This document shows, in pieces, positions 38,815-46,940 of a DNA stretch of 64,000 nucleotides. Both the position numbers and the translations under genes were made by a program. Within the stretch, counting starts at the first letter, position 1. Every line of letters begins with the position of its first letter. Below the pieces are notes generated by a model, which was not told the origin of the DNA, searched no databases, and saw only the letters and a list, made by a program, of their open reading frames with translations. The DNA lies in contig NZ_OY734020.1 of the NCBI RefSeq assembly GCF_963455295.1, positions 2,232,001-2,296,000 on the forward strand. Direction: 5' to 3'. This stretch comes from Candidatus Thiodiazotropha sp. CDECU1. GTDB taxonomy: Bacteria > Pseudomonadota > Gammaproteobacteria > Chromatiales > Chromatiaceae.

Positions 38815-40644
38815 TCACTCGCGAGTCAGGCGGGCATAAAGCATCGGTAACTTGTGGGGCAGCTCCTGAGGCTTGTGAATGACCACATAGCCACCGCTAC
38901 CGAACAGGTAAGGCAGATAGTCGTTGCCTTTTTCATCGATAGTGACGCAAAAGGGCTGGATACCGGATCTGCGCGCTTCTCTGACGGCCTGCCTGGTGTC
39001 TTCCACGCCATAACGCCCTTCATACTTGTCCAGATCGTTGGGTTTTCCGTCGCTGAGCAGTAACAGCAGTCGCCGTTGGGCCGGTTGCTGGTCGAGCAGT
39101 TGATGAGCGTACCTGATTGCCGCACCCATGCGGGTGTAGTAACCGGGCTTGATGGCGTCGATCTTTCCGCGGGATTTGGCTGAATAGGGTTCATTAAAGG
39201 CCTTGATCTGATGGACCCGGACAGGATCCCGCTTTCTCGATGAAAACCCATACAAGCCAAAGCTGTCCCCCGTGGCCGAAAGGGATTCGGCAAACAGATA
39301 CAGGCTGTCACGAATGACATCGATTACACGATGGTGATTGTCTATCCAACTGTCGGTGGACAGGGAGAGATCGGCCAGCAGCAGACAACTCAGATCCCTG
39401 GCGCCTGTCCTGAGGTCCCGATAGAGATTGTCGGCGGCGGCGAGGTGGCCACTTTGCCGTTCCGCGGAGAAGCGCAGATAGGCCTCCAGGTCGATTTCGC
39501 TGCCATCCGCCTGGCCATGCTGCCAGCTGCGCGCAGGCATCAACTGTTGGAATTGGGCGCGTAACTGCTTGGCGGTCTTTTTCAGGTGTGGCGGCAGTTC
39601 GCTGGGCGGGGCATCCTGAGCCTGCAGGGTCATGATACGGCAGTGATCCTCCTGCATGACCTGGCGTTTCCAGTCCCACTCCGGCAGCAGCATGCCTTGT
39701 GCTACGATCTCATCGTCACAGGCCTCGGACGGTAGATCGAGATCGAACCTCAACTTCGATGCGACAGACTTCCCATCCCGGGTTACGCTGAATTGTTCCA
39801 TCTGCTCCGCCGCTTGCATGGCCTCGTCCAGATCATCATTCTCCTCGGCCCCTCTGTCGACCTTGGCAAACTCTCCCCAGCTAAGAATGTTCTCCATACG
39901 GATGGTGATCAATCCCCCATCCGCTTCGGGCATCTCCCTGCGCTCTCCACGACGACTGCGCCCATCGTCCAGTGCCTTCGATTCACCGGCAGACCCATTC
40001 TCCTGATCACCGGCATCACCCCCCTGAACCCATCCGGGGGGAGACGGATGCAACCACAATGGTACCGGCCAGGGCGCGCGGCCGGCTGGCGGCAGATGCG
40101 GCATGCTGCCAGGGTTGATGAGTGCGCCCCTGATGGCCTGCTCCTGTGCCGCTTCATCCTCCCGCATTTTTTCCGGATCCGGACGTTGAGTCAGGTGCGC
40201 GGCCTGCAAGCGTTCATATCGCGCCACCATGCCCGGATATCTTTCCAGCGCCCGCTTCGTCAACTGCTGGTTCTTCAGCAACCAGGGGCCTCTTTCACCC
40301 TGATCACAGGCGGCCAATGCCGCCAGCCAGAAATAGAGATCCCGGTTCAACGAGTGCTGGGGAAAGAGATCGATGACTTCCGGCAAGCGCAAGGCATGTT
40401 CGTCACGCCAGGCCAGCTCTATCCGTGTTGCACTGCCCGCCACACGCTGCAACATGCCCCGTCTGGCATGGTGTTCGGTGGCCCCGGCAGCTTCGACCCG
40501 CAGTCCGCCGTCACCGCCAAAGGCGCGAAACAGAATACCCAGGGTATGGTTGAGATCGGTCAGACGCGCCGCAGCCTGCGGATAACGGTCCTGAGCCAGG
40601 CGGGTGATCAGTCGGTGCCAGAGTTCGCCGATCCTCTCTTCCAT
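38815..40644 (-). CDS. norD: NorD, VWA-domain protein for nitric-oxide reductase activation
   Basis: 609 residues. The C-terminal von Willebrand A domain (about 415-605) has an intact MIDAS: DLSLSTDSW, a conserved Thr region and LLLLSDGKPND. The N-terminal 400 residues match NorD proteins, with a long acidic middle (ENDDLDEAMQAAEQMEQF). NorD works with the MoxR-type ATPase NorQ to insert the non-haem iron of NorB. It ends the norE-norF-like-norQ-unknown-norD set; norCB are 16 kb away. Confidence 0.9.
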   Translation of the reverse strand: MEERIGELWHRLITRLAQDRYPQAAARLTDLNHTLGILFRAFGGDGGLRVEAAGATEHHARRGMLQRVAGSATRIELAWRDEHALRLPEVIDLFPQHSLNRDLYFWLAALAACDQGERGPWLLKNQQLTKRALERYPGMVARYERLQAAHLTQRPDPEKMREDEAAQEQAIRGALINPGSMPHLPPAGRAPWPVPLWLHPSPPGWVQGGDAGDQENGSAGESKALDDGRSRRGERREMPEADGGLITIRMENILSWGEFAKVDRGAEENDDLDEAMQAAEQMEQFSVTRDGKSVASKLRFDLDLPSEACDDEIVAQGMLLPEWDWKRQVMQEDHCRIMTLQAQDAPPSELPPHLKKTAKQLRAQFQQLMPARSWQHGQADGSEIDLEAYLRFSAERQSGHLAAADNLYRDLRTGARDLSCLLLADLSLSTDSWIDNHHRVIDVIRDSLYLFAESLSATGDSFGLYGFSSRKRDPVRVHQIKAFNEPYSAKSRGKIDAIKPGYYTRMGAAIRYAHQLLDQQPAQRRLLLLLSDGKPNDLDKYEGRYGVEDTRQAVREARRSGIQPFCVTIDEKGNDYLPYLFGSGGYVVIHKPQELPHKLPMLYARLTRE

Positions 40645-40682
40645 CGCCTAGCCTCCGGGTGACTCGATCGGGTTGATGATCA

Positions 40683-41108
40683 TCAGGCCATACCCCGGCA
40701 CGCCTCGGGCAATACCCGGCCGATAAGTGGGTAACGGAAACATTTACCCGCCATCGCCTTGGCGAGGCCCAGCATGCCGATGAGAATCAGGCTGGAGTGG
40801 CAGACCGTGAAGTAGATGATGACCACCATCCAGGTATAGGCGCCGTCATAACCGCCAAGCAGTAGAATAACCAGATTGACAATCACCAACAGCACCCCCG
40901 CCCAGAGAGAGGCTGAGACGGTTTGTTCAAGGTGTGATCGTGCGAGTGGTGGTAAGGATTTTGACTGCTTGAAATAGATGACCATCAGTATGACAAACGC
41001 GATACCCGGTATCAGCAGCAAATTTGCCAGATAGAGAGATTCCGCGGTGACAGCCATGCCTGTGCCCGGTGGATCCTGGGGAAAATTGTCACTGCCCGAT
41101 TGTGGCAT
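40683..41108 (-). CDS. Three-span membrane protein between norQ and norD
   Basis: 141 residues. Three hydrophobic spans: about 25-45 (LANLLLIPGIAFVILMVIYF), 65-88 and 92-117. It has a DUF4870-like look but is not assigned with certainty. The start ATG has a strong GGAGG six bases upstream, giving a 20-base overlap with the norQ end. NO-reductase clusters often carry a small unnamed membrane protein here. Confidence 0.72.
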   Translation of the reverse strand: MPQSGSDNFPQDPPGTGMAVTAESLYLANLLLIPGIAFVILMVIYFKQSKSLPPLARSHLEQTVSASLWAGVLLVIVNLVILLLGGYDGAYTWMVVIIYFTVCHSSLILIGMLGLAKAMAGKCFRYPLIGRVLPEACRGMA

Positions 41109-41907
41109 AGACGACCTCCATCAAGGCTGCCGCGGTTTCCAGGTCATCAGTCAACGGTTCCACCAGGGCGGCACGGCAGGCCTCGACAGGCTCGTACCCG
41201 CCCAGTATCAACGTGGCCGCGTATACCAGCAGTCTGGTAGAGGCCGCCTCCTCCAGGTCGTGATCCTTGAGGGCCCGCATGGCATTTGCCAAACGTACCA
41301 GTTGCCGGGCCATGTCACTCTCGATGCCGGTCTCGCCGATTAGGATTTCATGTTCCAGCTCCGGTGACGGAAACTCGAACCGGAGTGCCACGAAACGCTG
41401 CTTGGTGCTCGGCTTCATGCCTTTCAGCAGGTTCTGATAGCCGGGGTTATAGGAGACAACCAGCATGAAATCCGGCGGCGCCTTGAGGATCTCCCCGGTC
41501 CGTTCCAGGGGCAGGATACGCCGGTCGTCGGTCAGCGGATGGAGCACCACGGTGGTGTCCTTTCTCGCCTCGACCACCTCATCCAGGTAGCAGATGGCGC
41601 CCTCCCTGACAGCCCGGGTCAGCGGGCCATCCGACCAGTAGGTGCCGCCCTCCCCGATCAGATGCCGCCCAACCAGGTCCGCCGCACTCAGATCATCGTG
41701 ACAGGCCACCGTGTAGACAGGCCGGTTGAGTTTGGCAGCCATATAGTTGATAAAGCGGGTTTTGCCACAACCGGTCGGGCCCTTGATCAGCAATGGCAAC
41801 TGATGTTTATAGGCATACTCGAAGAGTTCGATCTCCTGTGCCTGGGGCTTATAGAACGGGAGTGACGGGTCAATATTCCGAGTGGTCACTACTACAGGTT
41901 TTTCCAT
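41089..41907 (-). CDS. norQ: NorQ, MoxR/CbbQ-type AAA+ ATPase
   Basis: 272 residues from ATG 41907. GAGGAA upstream and avoidance of overlap with the preceding gene decide this start over 41943. Walker A IKGPTGCGKTRF (about residue 40), Walker B AICYLDEVVEARKD, and sensor-1 FMLVVSYNPGYQ are intact. NorQ remodels NorB together with NorD so that the non-haem iron is loaded. It follows the small norF-like gene. Confidence 0.92.
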   Translation of the reverse strand: MEKPVVVTTRNIDPSLPFYKPQAQEIELFEYAYKHQLPLLIKGPTGCGKTRFINYMAAKLNRPVYTVACHDDLSAADLVGRHLIGEGGTYWSDGPLTRAVREGAICYLDEVVEARKDTTVVLHPLTDDRRILPLERTGEILKAPPDFMLVVSYNPGYQNLLKGMKPSTKQRFVALRFEFPSPELEHEILIGETGIESDMARQLVRLANAMRALKDHDLEEAASTRLLVYAATLILGGYEPVEACRAALVEPLTDDLETAAALMEVVYATIGQ

Positions 41908-41917
41908 CGATATTTCC

Positions 41918-42193
41918 TCATCCGACAAGAGTAAAGGCGACACCGATCAAACCACCGGGCAGAAACAACCAAAGACTGATCGGCCAGCGCCAGAAGCCCT
42001 TGATCTGTTTCAGACCCATAAAGTAGTCACCCACCATCTGCCCCTTTATCAGGGCAAAAGCCAATACTGTCAGCGAAACACCCAGCCCACCCAGGCCATA
42101 TCGACCAATCAGGTAGGTTGCCAGTGTCATACACATCATGATCAGCCACACCCAGGTACAGGCACGGATACCAAAAACTGTGCGTCTAATCAT
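41918..42193 (-). CDS. Cytochrome c oxidase subunit IV-like (NorF-like) membrane protein
   Basis: 91 residues with three membrane spans (VWLIMMCMTLATYLIG; LGVSLTVLAFALIKGQMVGD; WLFLPGGLIGVAFTLV). The KGQMVGDYFMGLKQ loop matches the COX4_pro/NorF pattern. It starts seven bases after norE ends, and supports NO-reductase activity in the norEF type of arrangement. A second copy is on the plus strand at 43619. Confidence 0.8.
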   Translation of the reverse strand: MIRRTVFGIRACTWVWLIMMCMTLATYLIGRYGLGGLGVSLTVLAFALIKGQMVGDYFMGLKQIKGFWRWPISLWLFLPGGLIGVAFTLVG

Positions 42194-42199
42194 TGCCGT

Positions 42200-42781
42200 T
42201 CATCTCATGATGTAGACCAGGGGAAACAGGATCAGCCAGACCAGGTCGACCATGTGCCAATAAGAAGCGCCTGTTTCAACCCCTGTATGTTCCCTGTCGC
42301 TGTACCCTCCCCTGTTGGCCTTCACCGCCACAGCGGCAAGGATCACCATGCCCATGATGACATGCATGAAATGAAAAAAGGTCAGTGACAGATAGAACAT
42401 ATAGAAAGTGTTTGTACTCAGCCTGATACCCGCATCGATATGGTGGACATACTCATGCCCCTTCACCATCAGGAAGAGTACCCCCATGACCAATGCCGCC
42501 AACAGCCAACGTACACACCCGCTACTGTCATCTTCACGAATGGAAGCCACCGCCCTGACAACGAAATAGCTGCTGGTGATCAAGGCGAATGTGTTGATCA
42601 GAGCCGCATCGCTGTCCAGGGTGCCCTGGTAGTGGTTGAACATTTCCACATTTTGCATACGGGTAAAAGCATAGGCCGCGAAAAACGCGGCAAATGCAGC
42701 CAGTTCAGCCAGTATGAAGACCCAGATCGCCAAATCTCCCGGGGGATACCGATTCGATTCGATTGTTGCCTGGGCCTGCAC
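42200..42781 (-). CDS. norE: NorE, cytochrome c oxidase subunit III-like protein
   Basis: 193 residues with five spans. The subunit III pattern is visible: PPGDLAIWVFILAELAAF, SYFVVRAVASI, LSLTFFHFMHVIMGMVIL and ASYWHMVDLVWLILFPLVYI. NorE supports NO reductase without being a catalytic subunit. It is the first gene of the minus-strand nor accessory operon. A site at 42845-42858 lies 64 bases upstream and is shared with the divergent second copy. Confidence 0.88.
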   Translation of the reverse strand: MQAQATIESNRYPPGDLAIWVFILAELAAFAAFFAAYAFTRMQNVEMFNHYQGTLDSDAALINTFALITSSYFVVRAVASIREDDSSGCVRWLLAALVMGVLFLMVKGHEYVHHIDAGIRLSTNTFYMFYLSLTFFHFMHVIMGMVILAAVAVKANRGGYSDREHTGVETGASYWHMVDLVWLILFPLVYIMR

Positions 42782-42844
42782 CTGCCTCAGTGCTCCTATA
42801 AAAAATTCACCTGTCCCATGCTAAAACAGGAGCGATTCTTCACC

Positions 42845-42858
42845 TTGATGAATATCAA
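42845..42858. promoter_or_regulatory. DNR/FNR-type site between the two norE copies
   Basis: TTGAT-GAAT-ATCAA, perfect consensus, 64 bases before norE on the minus strand and about 150 bases before the plus-strand copy. Confidence 0.8.
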
Positions 42859-42907
42859 GCTGTGTATGGGGTTTGGCTGGGCTTTAATTCAGTAGAGAAA
42901 CAGTCAT

Positions 42908-42921
42908 TTGATCCTTGTCAA
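42908..42921. promoter_or_regulatory. Second DNR/FNR-type site before the plus-strand norE copy
   Basis: TTGAT-CCTT-GTCAA, one mismatch. Its place inside the longest open frame of the plus-strand copy argues for the downstream start at 43006. Confidence 0.7.
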
Positions 42922-43005
42922 AGCGCTATCGCCGGACGGACGGACAATGAGCCATCACACTATCCAAAGGTCCAAGCGGATTCCGTTTCCGATATCAATC
43001 CTCTC

Positions 43006-43605
43006 ATGCCTGATCCCATAGCTCCCACAGCACAGGCAGTCATACCGGTAAAACACCATATACCCGGCAATATGGCTATCTGGGTAGGGATTCTCTCGGA
43101 AATGACCGAGTTCGCATTGATGTTCATCGTCTATTTCCTGGCCAAGGTCCACAATCCCGAGTTTTTCGCCGCAGGACCCCTGCAGCTGAATACCACCGCA
43201 GGCGTCTTGAATACCCTGGTGCTGCTCTCCAGCAGCTATTTCGTCATCAAGGCGATCAAATCGATCAGGATCGGCCAGGTCGATATGTGCCAGCGCTGGC
43301 TCTGGTCGGCCGTCGCCATGGGAGTGCTCTACCTGATCATCAAGTTCTACGAGTATCATTGGAACAGTGAACGGGGGCTGGCGACCGATACGGATATCTT
43401 CTTTACCGTCTACTACTACACCACCTTCAACCATCTGCTCCATGTCGGTTGGGGGAGCGGCGCAATATTATGGGCTATTATGGGAATCAGGATGGGTGGT
43501 ATCACCCAGCATAACCACAGCGGCCTGGAGGCCGTTGCCGTCTACTGGCATATGATCGATCTGGCGTGGATTGTCATATTCCCCCTGCTCTATGTTCTAC
43601 GTTGA
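43006..43605 (+). CDS. Second NorE-like (oxidase subunit III-like) protein
   Basis: 199 residues from ATG 43006; an in-frame ATG at 42862 would add 48 residues but would run through a regulatory site. Five spans carry the same pattern as norE: IPGNMAIWVGILSEMTEF, SSSYFVIKAIKSI, TTFNHLLHVGWGSGAILW, AVYWHMIDLAWIVIFPLLYV. It is a diverged paralogue of the minus-strand norE (not a recent duplication). It is followed 13 bases later by a norF-like gene, so the pair repeats the norEF unit. Confidence 0.82.
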   Translation: MPDPIAPTAQAVIPVKHHIPGNMAIWVGILSEMTEFALMFIVYFLAKVHNPEFFAAGPLQLNTTAGVLNTLVLLSSSYFVIKAIKSIRIGQVDMCQRWLWSAVAMGVLYLIIKFYEYHWNSERGLATDTDIFFTVYYYTTFNHLLHVGWGSGAILWAIMGIRMGGITQHNHSGLEAVAVYWHMIDLAWIVIFPLLYVLR

Positions 43606-43618
43606 TTGGAGACGAAAG

Positions 43619-43906
43619 GTGTTCAACCCTAAATCCGTTGATTTCATTTGGCTGGTGTTGATGGGATTGACCCTGCTCAGCGCTGCGATTGCCGAGTCAC
43701 CTGATCAGGGGTTGGTGTTGATCCTGGTGATCACCTTCACCGTGGCCTACAAGGGGCGCATGATTGTCGATCACTTTATGGAACTTAAAGATGCCAATCG
43801 GTTGCTGCGGAACAGTATGCGGGTCTATTTTTATGTTATTCCGGGGATGATTGTGGTGGTCTATCTCTTTCCGGAACTTATTGCCCGGCTTACCACATTG
43901 CAATAG
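43619..43906 (+). CDS. Second NorF-like (oxidase subunit IV-like) protein
   Basis: 95 residues from GTG 43619; GGAGA six bases upstream fixes this over the longer frame from 43571, which overlaps the previous gene. Three membrane spans, with the family loop YKGRMIVDHFMELKDANRLL. It forms a pair with the plus-strand norE copy. A 55-base stretch of this gene (from 43778) recurs at 46317, described separately. Confidence 0.78.
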   Translation: MFNPKSVDFIWLVLMGLTLLSAAIAESPDQGLVLILVITFTVAYKGRMIVDHFMELKDANRLLRNSMRVYFYVIPGMIVVVYLFPELIARLTTLQ

Positions 43907-44043
43907 TCGTACTGATTGAGGATAGCCGCAAACGAAATATTCCACCGATTCTCGATCAAATATCTCTTTATCAGCTGAGACTCACAGAAATTTAACAGTT
44001 TTTTAACAAGACCATCTGTCTCGTTATCATTAGTTATGTACAG

Positions 44044-44304
44044 CTAAGATTTAAGAAAGAGCTGCACGGTGTCTGCATGCACACCATCATGCTTCATGGC
44101 TGCAGCACCTTCTTCGCTTGCCATAAGTTCATTAAATTTTTCCATGTCGAGAATATTAGCGGTTAAACCTACCTTATTGGGATCTTCGACACATACAAAT
44201 GTCTCAATGTCTTCTAAAACGCCCTTAAATATCTCCTCTCGTTTAGGTGAATTTAACCAATGGTCTACATCATCAACTGTATGAAATACAAGTGCTTTAA
44301 GCAT
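44044..44304 (-). CDS. Small soluble protein, unknown function
   Basis: 86 residues, not assigned. The ribosome site is excellent (GAAGGAG, eight bases before ATG). The sequence KALVFHTVDDVDHWL, then ETFVCVEDPNKVGLTANILD and EKFNELMASEEGAAAMKHDG, suggests a small alpha-beta (ferredoxin-like) fold as in ABM or DUF-type stress proteins. It is transcribed alone and converges with the norF-like gene. Confidence 0.72.
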   Translation of the reverse strand: MLKALVFHTVDDVDHWLNSPKREEIFKGVLEDIETFVCVEDPNKVGLTANILDMEKFNELMASEEGAAAMKHDGVHADTVQLFLKS

Positions 44305-44426
44305 AGTATATCTCCTTCATATTAGTGATTATTTATTGAAATTTTGTTTAATTGAGTCGTTTCATTCGCAGAAGAATAAAGACACATAACGCCTTTTAAC
44401 TAAGAAACTTCTGATGATTCCTCTTT

Positions 44427-44497
44427 CCGTCATCCCGGCGCATGCCGGGATCCAGGAAAATCAAGCGCATAGATTCCGGCATTCGCAGGAATGACGG
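44427..44497. repeat. REP-like palindromic element
   Basis: CCGTCATCCCGGCGCATGCCGGGATCC at one end and ATTCCGGCATTCGCAGGAATGACGG at the other form an inverted pair of small hairpins in a gene-free strip. A related element is at 54372-54450. Confidence 0.7.
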
Positions 44498-44513
44498 ATT
44501 AATCAGACCTTCC

Positions 44514-45176
44514 CTAATCAGCTTTAAAATCCACACTGTTATGCGTGCCATCACAAAACGGCTTGTTTTTAGAAGCACCACAACGACACAGGGCCACTTT
44601 ATCACCCTGCCAGGCTGCACGGCCGCTGCCGGCTTTGATTGTGACATTGCCCGACAACATTAGCGGACCATCTTTTAATGGGGTAACTTTTAATTTTCCA
44701 CCGGTTTCCTTCAAGGGCTCGCCGGTCTCCCCTACCGCACCATAGTCTTTAAATTGACCATCATGACTATTGTCACAAAACGGCTTGTTTTTTGACAAAC
44801 CACAGCGGCATAATGCAGCCCGGAATTCAGTGCCAGGCATATCGCTTGGTGATTGCTCTATTGCCAGATCACCCTTCAAAAAATAGGGGCCCTGATAAAC
44901 AACGGTTACGGTGTTGTCTGACGCTGCGGTTTCGGTTATCCGGCCATCTTTGTTTTTGTAAACCAGTGCGCCACTTGGGCACCGCTCCACGATTTCCATA
45001 GTTTCTTTGGGGGATGAAAGGTCGGGTTGACACCAGGGATCTCTTCCTGCGACAAAAAGCTCCCCTTCCGAATATCCGCATTCACCGATGTGAATGCAGA
45101 GTCTTTGGTCCCATTCAACATCGATTTGGTTACCCGGATAGAGAAAAACCTGTTTTTTACCCATTGCGTCCTCCAT
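44514..45176 (-). CDS. CDGSH iron-sulfur protein with an N-terminal Fer4_19 domain
   Basis: 220 residues. Residues about 1-70 are a divergent [4Fe-4S] domain of the Fer4_19 type (RLCIHIGECGYSEGELF, then RCPSGALVYKNKDG). Two CDGSH/mitoNEET-type motifs follow: CRCGLSKNKPFCDNSH (about 120-136) and CRCGASKNKPFCDGTH (about 195-211), each with the 3 Cys-1 His [2Fe-2S] set. It is a soluble redox or cluster-transfer protein. A shorter start at 45164 is possible. It has no operon partner. Confidence 0.88.
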   Translation of the reverse strand: MEDAMGKKQVFLYPGNQIDVEWDQRLCIHIGECGYSEGELFVAGRDPWCQPDLSSPKETMEIVERCPSGALVYKNKDGRITETAASDNTVTVVYQGPYFLKGDLAIEQSPSDMPGTEFRAALCRCGLSKNKPFCDNSHDGQFKDYGAVGETGEPLKETGGKLKVTPLKDGPLMLSGNVTIKAGSGRAAWQGDKVALCRCGASKNKPFCDGTHNSVDFKAD

Positions 45177-45255
45177 CGGTCATCCAATAAATTGAGTATA
45201 GAAGCTTACAAAGCAGGGGTCGGCTTGGACTGATTGCATGCAAAGGCTGTATCCA

Positions 45256-45732
45256 TTATCGGTACTTTGCGGATGTTATGAATTGGCCGAATGACTCGCA
45301 CCAGACGATAACGCTATTGAAGTTCTCCGGGTCGATAGTTGGTGGAAGGTTTACAATGAAATTCTCGAATGTCTTGACGTCTCCCACACGAACCATATTG
45401 GCCTTCAGGCGATTGAAGTCTGATTCGGTCTCAACGAATTCCGGTGAAAGATACAGCTTGTAATCCGGGCCAGGCGCAAGCTTTCCCATCAGCGTGATGG
45501 ATTTGGGGCCCACTGAGACCGTACCTTCTCCCCAATGCAGTACGTCGCTGCCTTCAAGATCTCTCTTGAATTCCGCTGTATAGCTGGCATTGGTGGACAT
45601 TGCCTTTATCTCGGATGTACTGGGGGCAGGTGGAGCAGTAAGAATGGGCAGTGCGTAGATTCCAGCACCGAACCCTGCTAAGCCAACAAGACCGTGTGTT
45701 GCAATCAGCAATACTATCGTACGTACTTTCAT
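45256..45732 (-). CDS. DM13-domain protein with an N-terminal anchor
   Basis: 158 residues from ATG 45732; CGGAG upstream fixes this over the frame start at 45753. A signal or anchor span (IVLLIATHGLVGLAGFGAGI) precedes a DM13 fold (about 50-158) with the single Cys in NSVIVWCESFGQF. DM13 domains are proposed redox or electron-transfer modules in extracytoplasmic proteins. It stands alone between unrelated genes. Confidence 0.8.
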   Translation of the reverse strand: MKVRTIVLLIATHGLVGLAGFGAGIYALPILTAPPAPSTSEIKAMSTNASYTAEFKRDLEGSDVLHWGEGTVSVGPKSITLMGKLAPGPDYKLYLSPEFVETESDFNRLKANMVRVGDVKTFENFIVNLPPTIDPENFNSVIVWCESFGQFITSAKYR

Positions 45733-45835
45733 AGTGACTCCGCGAATATACACATGCTACGTCCAGCAATTGTATGAATCAGTTACGATCGATGAAGGTT
45801 GTTAACGCTCATCTTAAGTGCACGACATCCTGCAT

Positions 45836-46183
45836 TCATTCCTCATACAGATCTGAAGTGTCGGCAAATATCAGGTATTCATGGATACTTCGCCCCGCCA
45901 TCTTGAACACATTGGCAAAGGGAACACTTAACTCGCTTCCACTCCGACGCGTATATGTAACAAGGCCATGACAAACAATCGCCCCATCAGCACTCCATAC
46001 GTCTTCGATTTTATGTTCAACTCCAAGAATCGATTCGAAGAATACCGCTACATATTCTTCCACTTTGGCCTTCCCAACAACTGGCTTTTGGTTTCCGAAT
46101 CGAAAAATGCAGTCATCCGTCAAATGCTCTGCAAATGCGTTAGCATTTTTTTTATCTATCGCCCCAAATAATTCTTCAATCAT
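45836..46183 (-). CDS. NTF2/SnoaL-like small protein
   Basis: 115 residues with the cone-shaped NTF2 pattern: IEELFGAIDKKNANAFAEHL, DDCIFRFGNQKPVVGKA, IVCHGLVTYTRRSGSELSVP, FANVFKMAGRSIHEYLIF. SnoaL-like members serve as isomerases, stress proteins or binding modules; no active-site set is recognisable. It lies at the edge of the cassette-like stretch, and a palindrome of the same family as those between later genes lies about 30 bases upstream of its start. Confidence 0.78.
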   Translation of the reverse strand: MIEELFGAIDKKNANAFAEHLTDDCIFRFGNQKPVVGKAKVEEYVAVFFESILGVEHKIEDVWSADGAIVCHGLVTYTRRSGSELSVPFANVFKMAGRSIHEYLIFADTSDLYEE

Positions 46184-46215
46184 TTTCCTGACTCCAATGC
46201 GCCGTATTCATTGTT

Positions 46216-46260
46216 ATTAACGAGCGCCCCTGTCTCTTTATCCATTTCCAGCCTAATATT
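46216..46260. repeat. Spacer palindrome, copy A
   Basis: TTAACGAGCGCCCCTGTCTC followed by a GCCTAATATT tail on the plus strand. It belongs to the same family as copies B (46906) and C (48022). Confidence 0.6.
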
Positions 46261-46282
46261 TCTCAAATTCCTGATCAACGGC

Positions 46283-46380
46283 CATTATTTGTGGGTTCTT
46301 TCAGCAATCGATCGATATGGAACTTAAAGATGCCAATCGGATGTTGCGGAACAGTATGCGGGCCTATTTTTCAGTATAGT
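46283..46380. pseudogene. Scar of two gene fragments: TlpA-like 3' end and norF-like internal piece
   Basis: Bases 46287-46316 (minus) encode IDRLLKEPTN, matching the end of the TlpA-like gene (IDRLLRESTK at about 49549-49580). Directly next to it, 46317-46374 (plus) encode MELKDANRMLRNSMRAYF, nearly identical at DNA level to 43778-43831 in the norF-like gene. Both pieces lack the rest of their genes. Confidence 0.68.
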
Positions 46381-46901
46381 TGATCATAACCTGGCGCATC
46401 GCCTGAGATATCATCATTCGTAAGGACATAGCCTCGATCACCCGTGTGCACGGCTCTTAGTGAAGCCGCCAAAGACGCATCCAGGTAATAGCTGTACATC
46501 TCAATGGTGTTCACACCCAGCATCCGTTTGTGAATCTCCCTGCCCGTATGATCCAGAAATAGCAGCGTTGGCGTCACCCAGACCCTATAAGAGTCCGCAA
46601 ATGCACCAGGCGACACCGAAGCGCCTTTAAAGTCGCGGATATTTTCAGCTGAGTCAAGGAGGATCTCCGTGATGACAACCTTGTCTTCGTAATCGCCACT
46701 GATCCGCATGGGGTGGATAATCTCCTTCTTCAAGCGCACACAGAAAGGACAATGGTGTTGAGAGACAATAAGTAGAATGGGCAGCCTTTCCTGTTTTGCC
46801 CGGGCTGCCAGTTGGGAAAGATCATTCTGTTGCAGTATGTCGGACGCATGGGTCTGAGAGGAAAAAGCAGTCGCCAGTAACAGGAGAAATAGATATCGCA
46901 T
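46371..46901 (-). CDS. Periplasmic thioredoxin-fold protein (SoxW-like)
   Basis: 176 residues. A signal peptide (YLFLLLLATAFSSQTHA) is followed by a thioredoxin fold with active site HHCPFCVRL (about residue 50) and cis-Pro in WVTPTLLFLD. This is similar to SoxW/DsbE-like thioredoxins. Its last codons and stop (46371) run into the norF-like scar fragment, so the natural C-terminus may have been altered. The start is preceded directly by GTTAAAT and a palindrome. Confidence 0.84.
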   Translation of the reverse strand: MRYLFLLLLATAFSSQTHASDILQQNDLSQLAARAKQERLPILLIVSQHHCPFCVRLKKEIIHPMRISGDYEDKVVITEILLDSAENIRDFKGASVSPGAFADSYRVWVTPTLLFLDHTGREIHKRMLGVNTIEMYSYYLDASLAASLRAVHTGDRGYVLTNDDISGDAPGYDQLY

Positions 46902-46905
46902 ATGA

Positions 46906-46940
46906 TTTAACGAGCCCCCGTCTCGCTATGCCTAATATGT
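46906..46940. repeat. Spacer palindrome, copy B
   Basis: TTAACGAGCCCCCGTCTCGC with a GCCTAATATG tail, between the thioredoxin-like and phosphatase genes. Same family as copies A and C. Confidence 0.62.

Noticed and set aside
42862-43005. N-terminal 48-codon extension of the plus-strand norE copy
   Set aside because: It runs through a DNR/FNR-type site and has no membrane-protein character; the start at 43006 is preferred.
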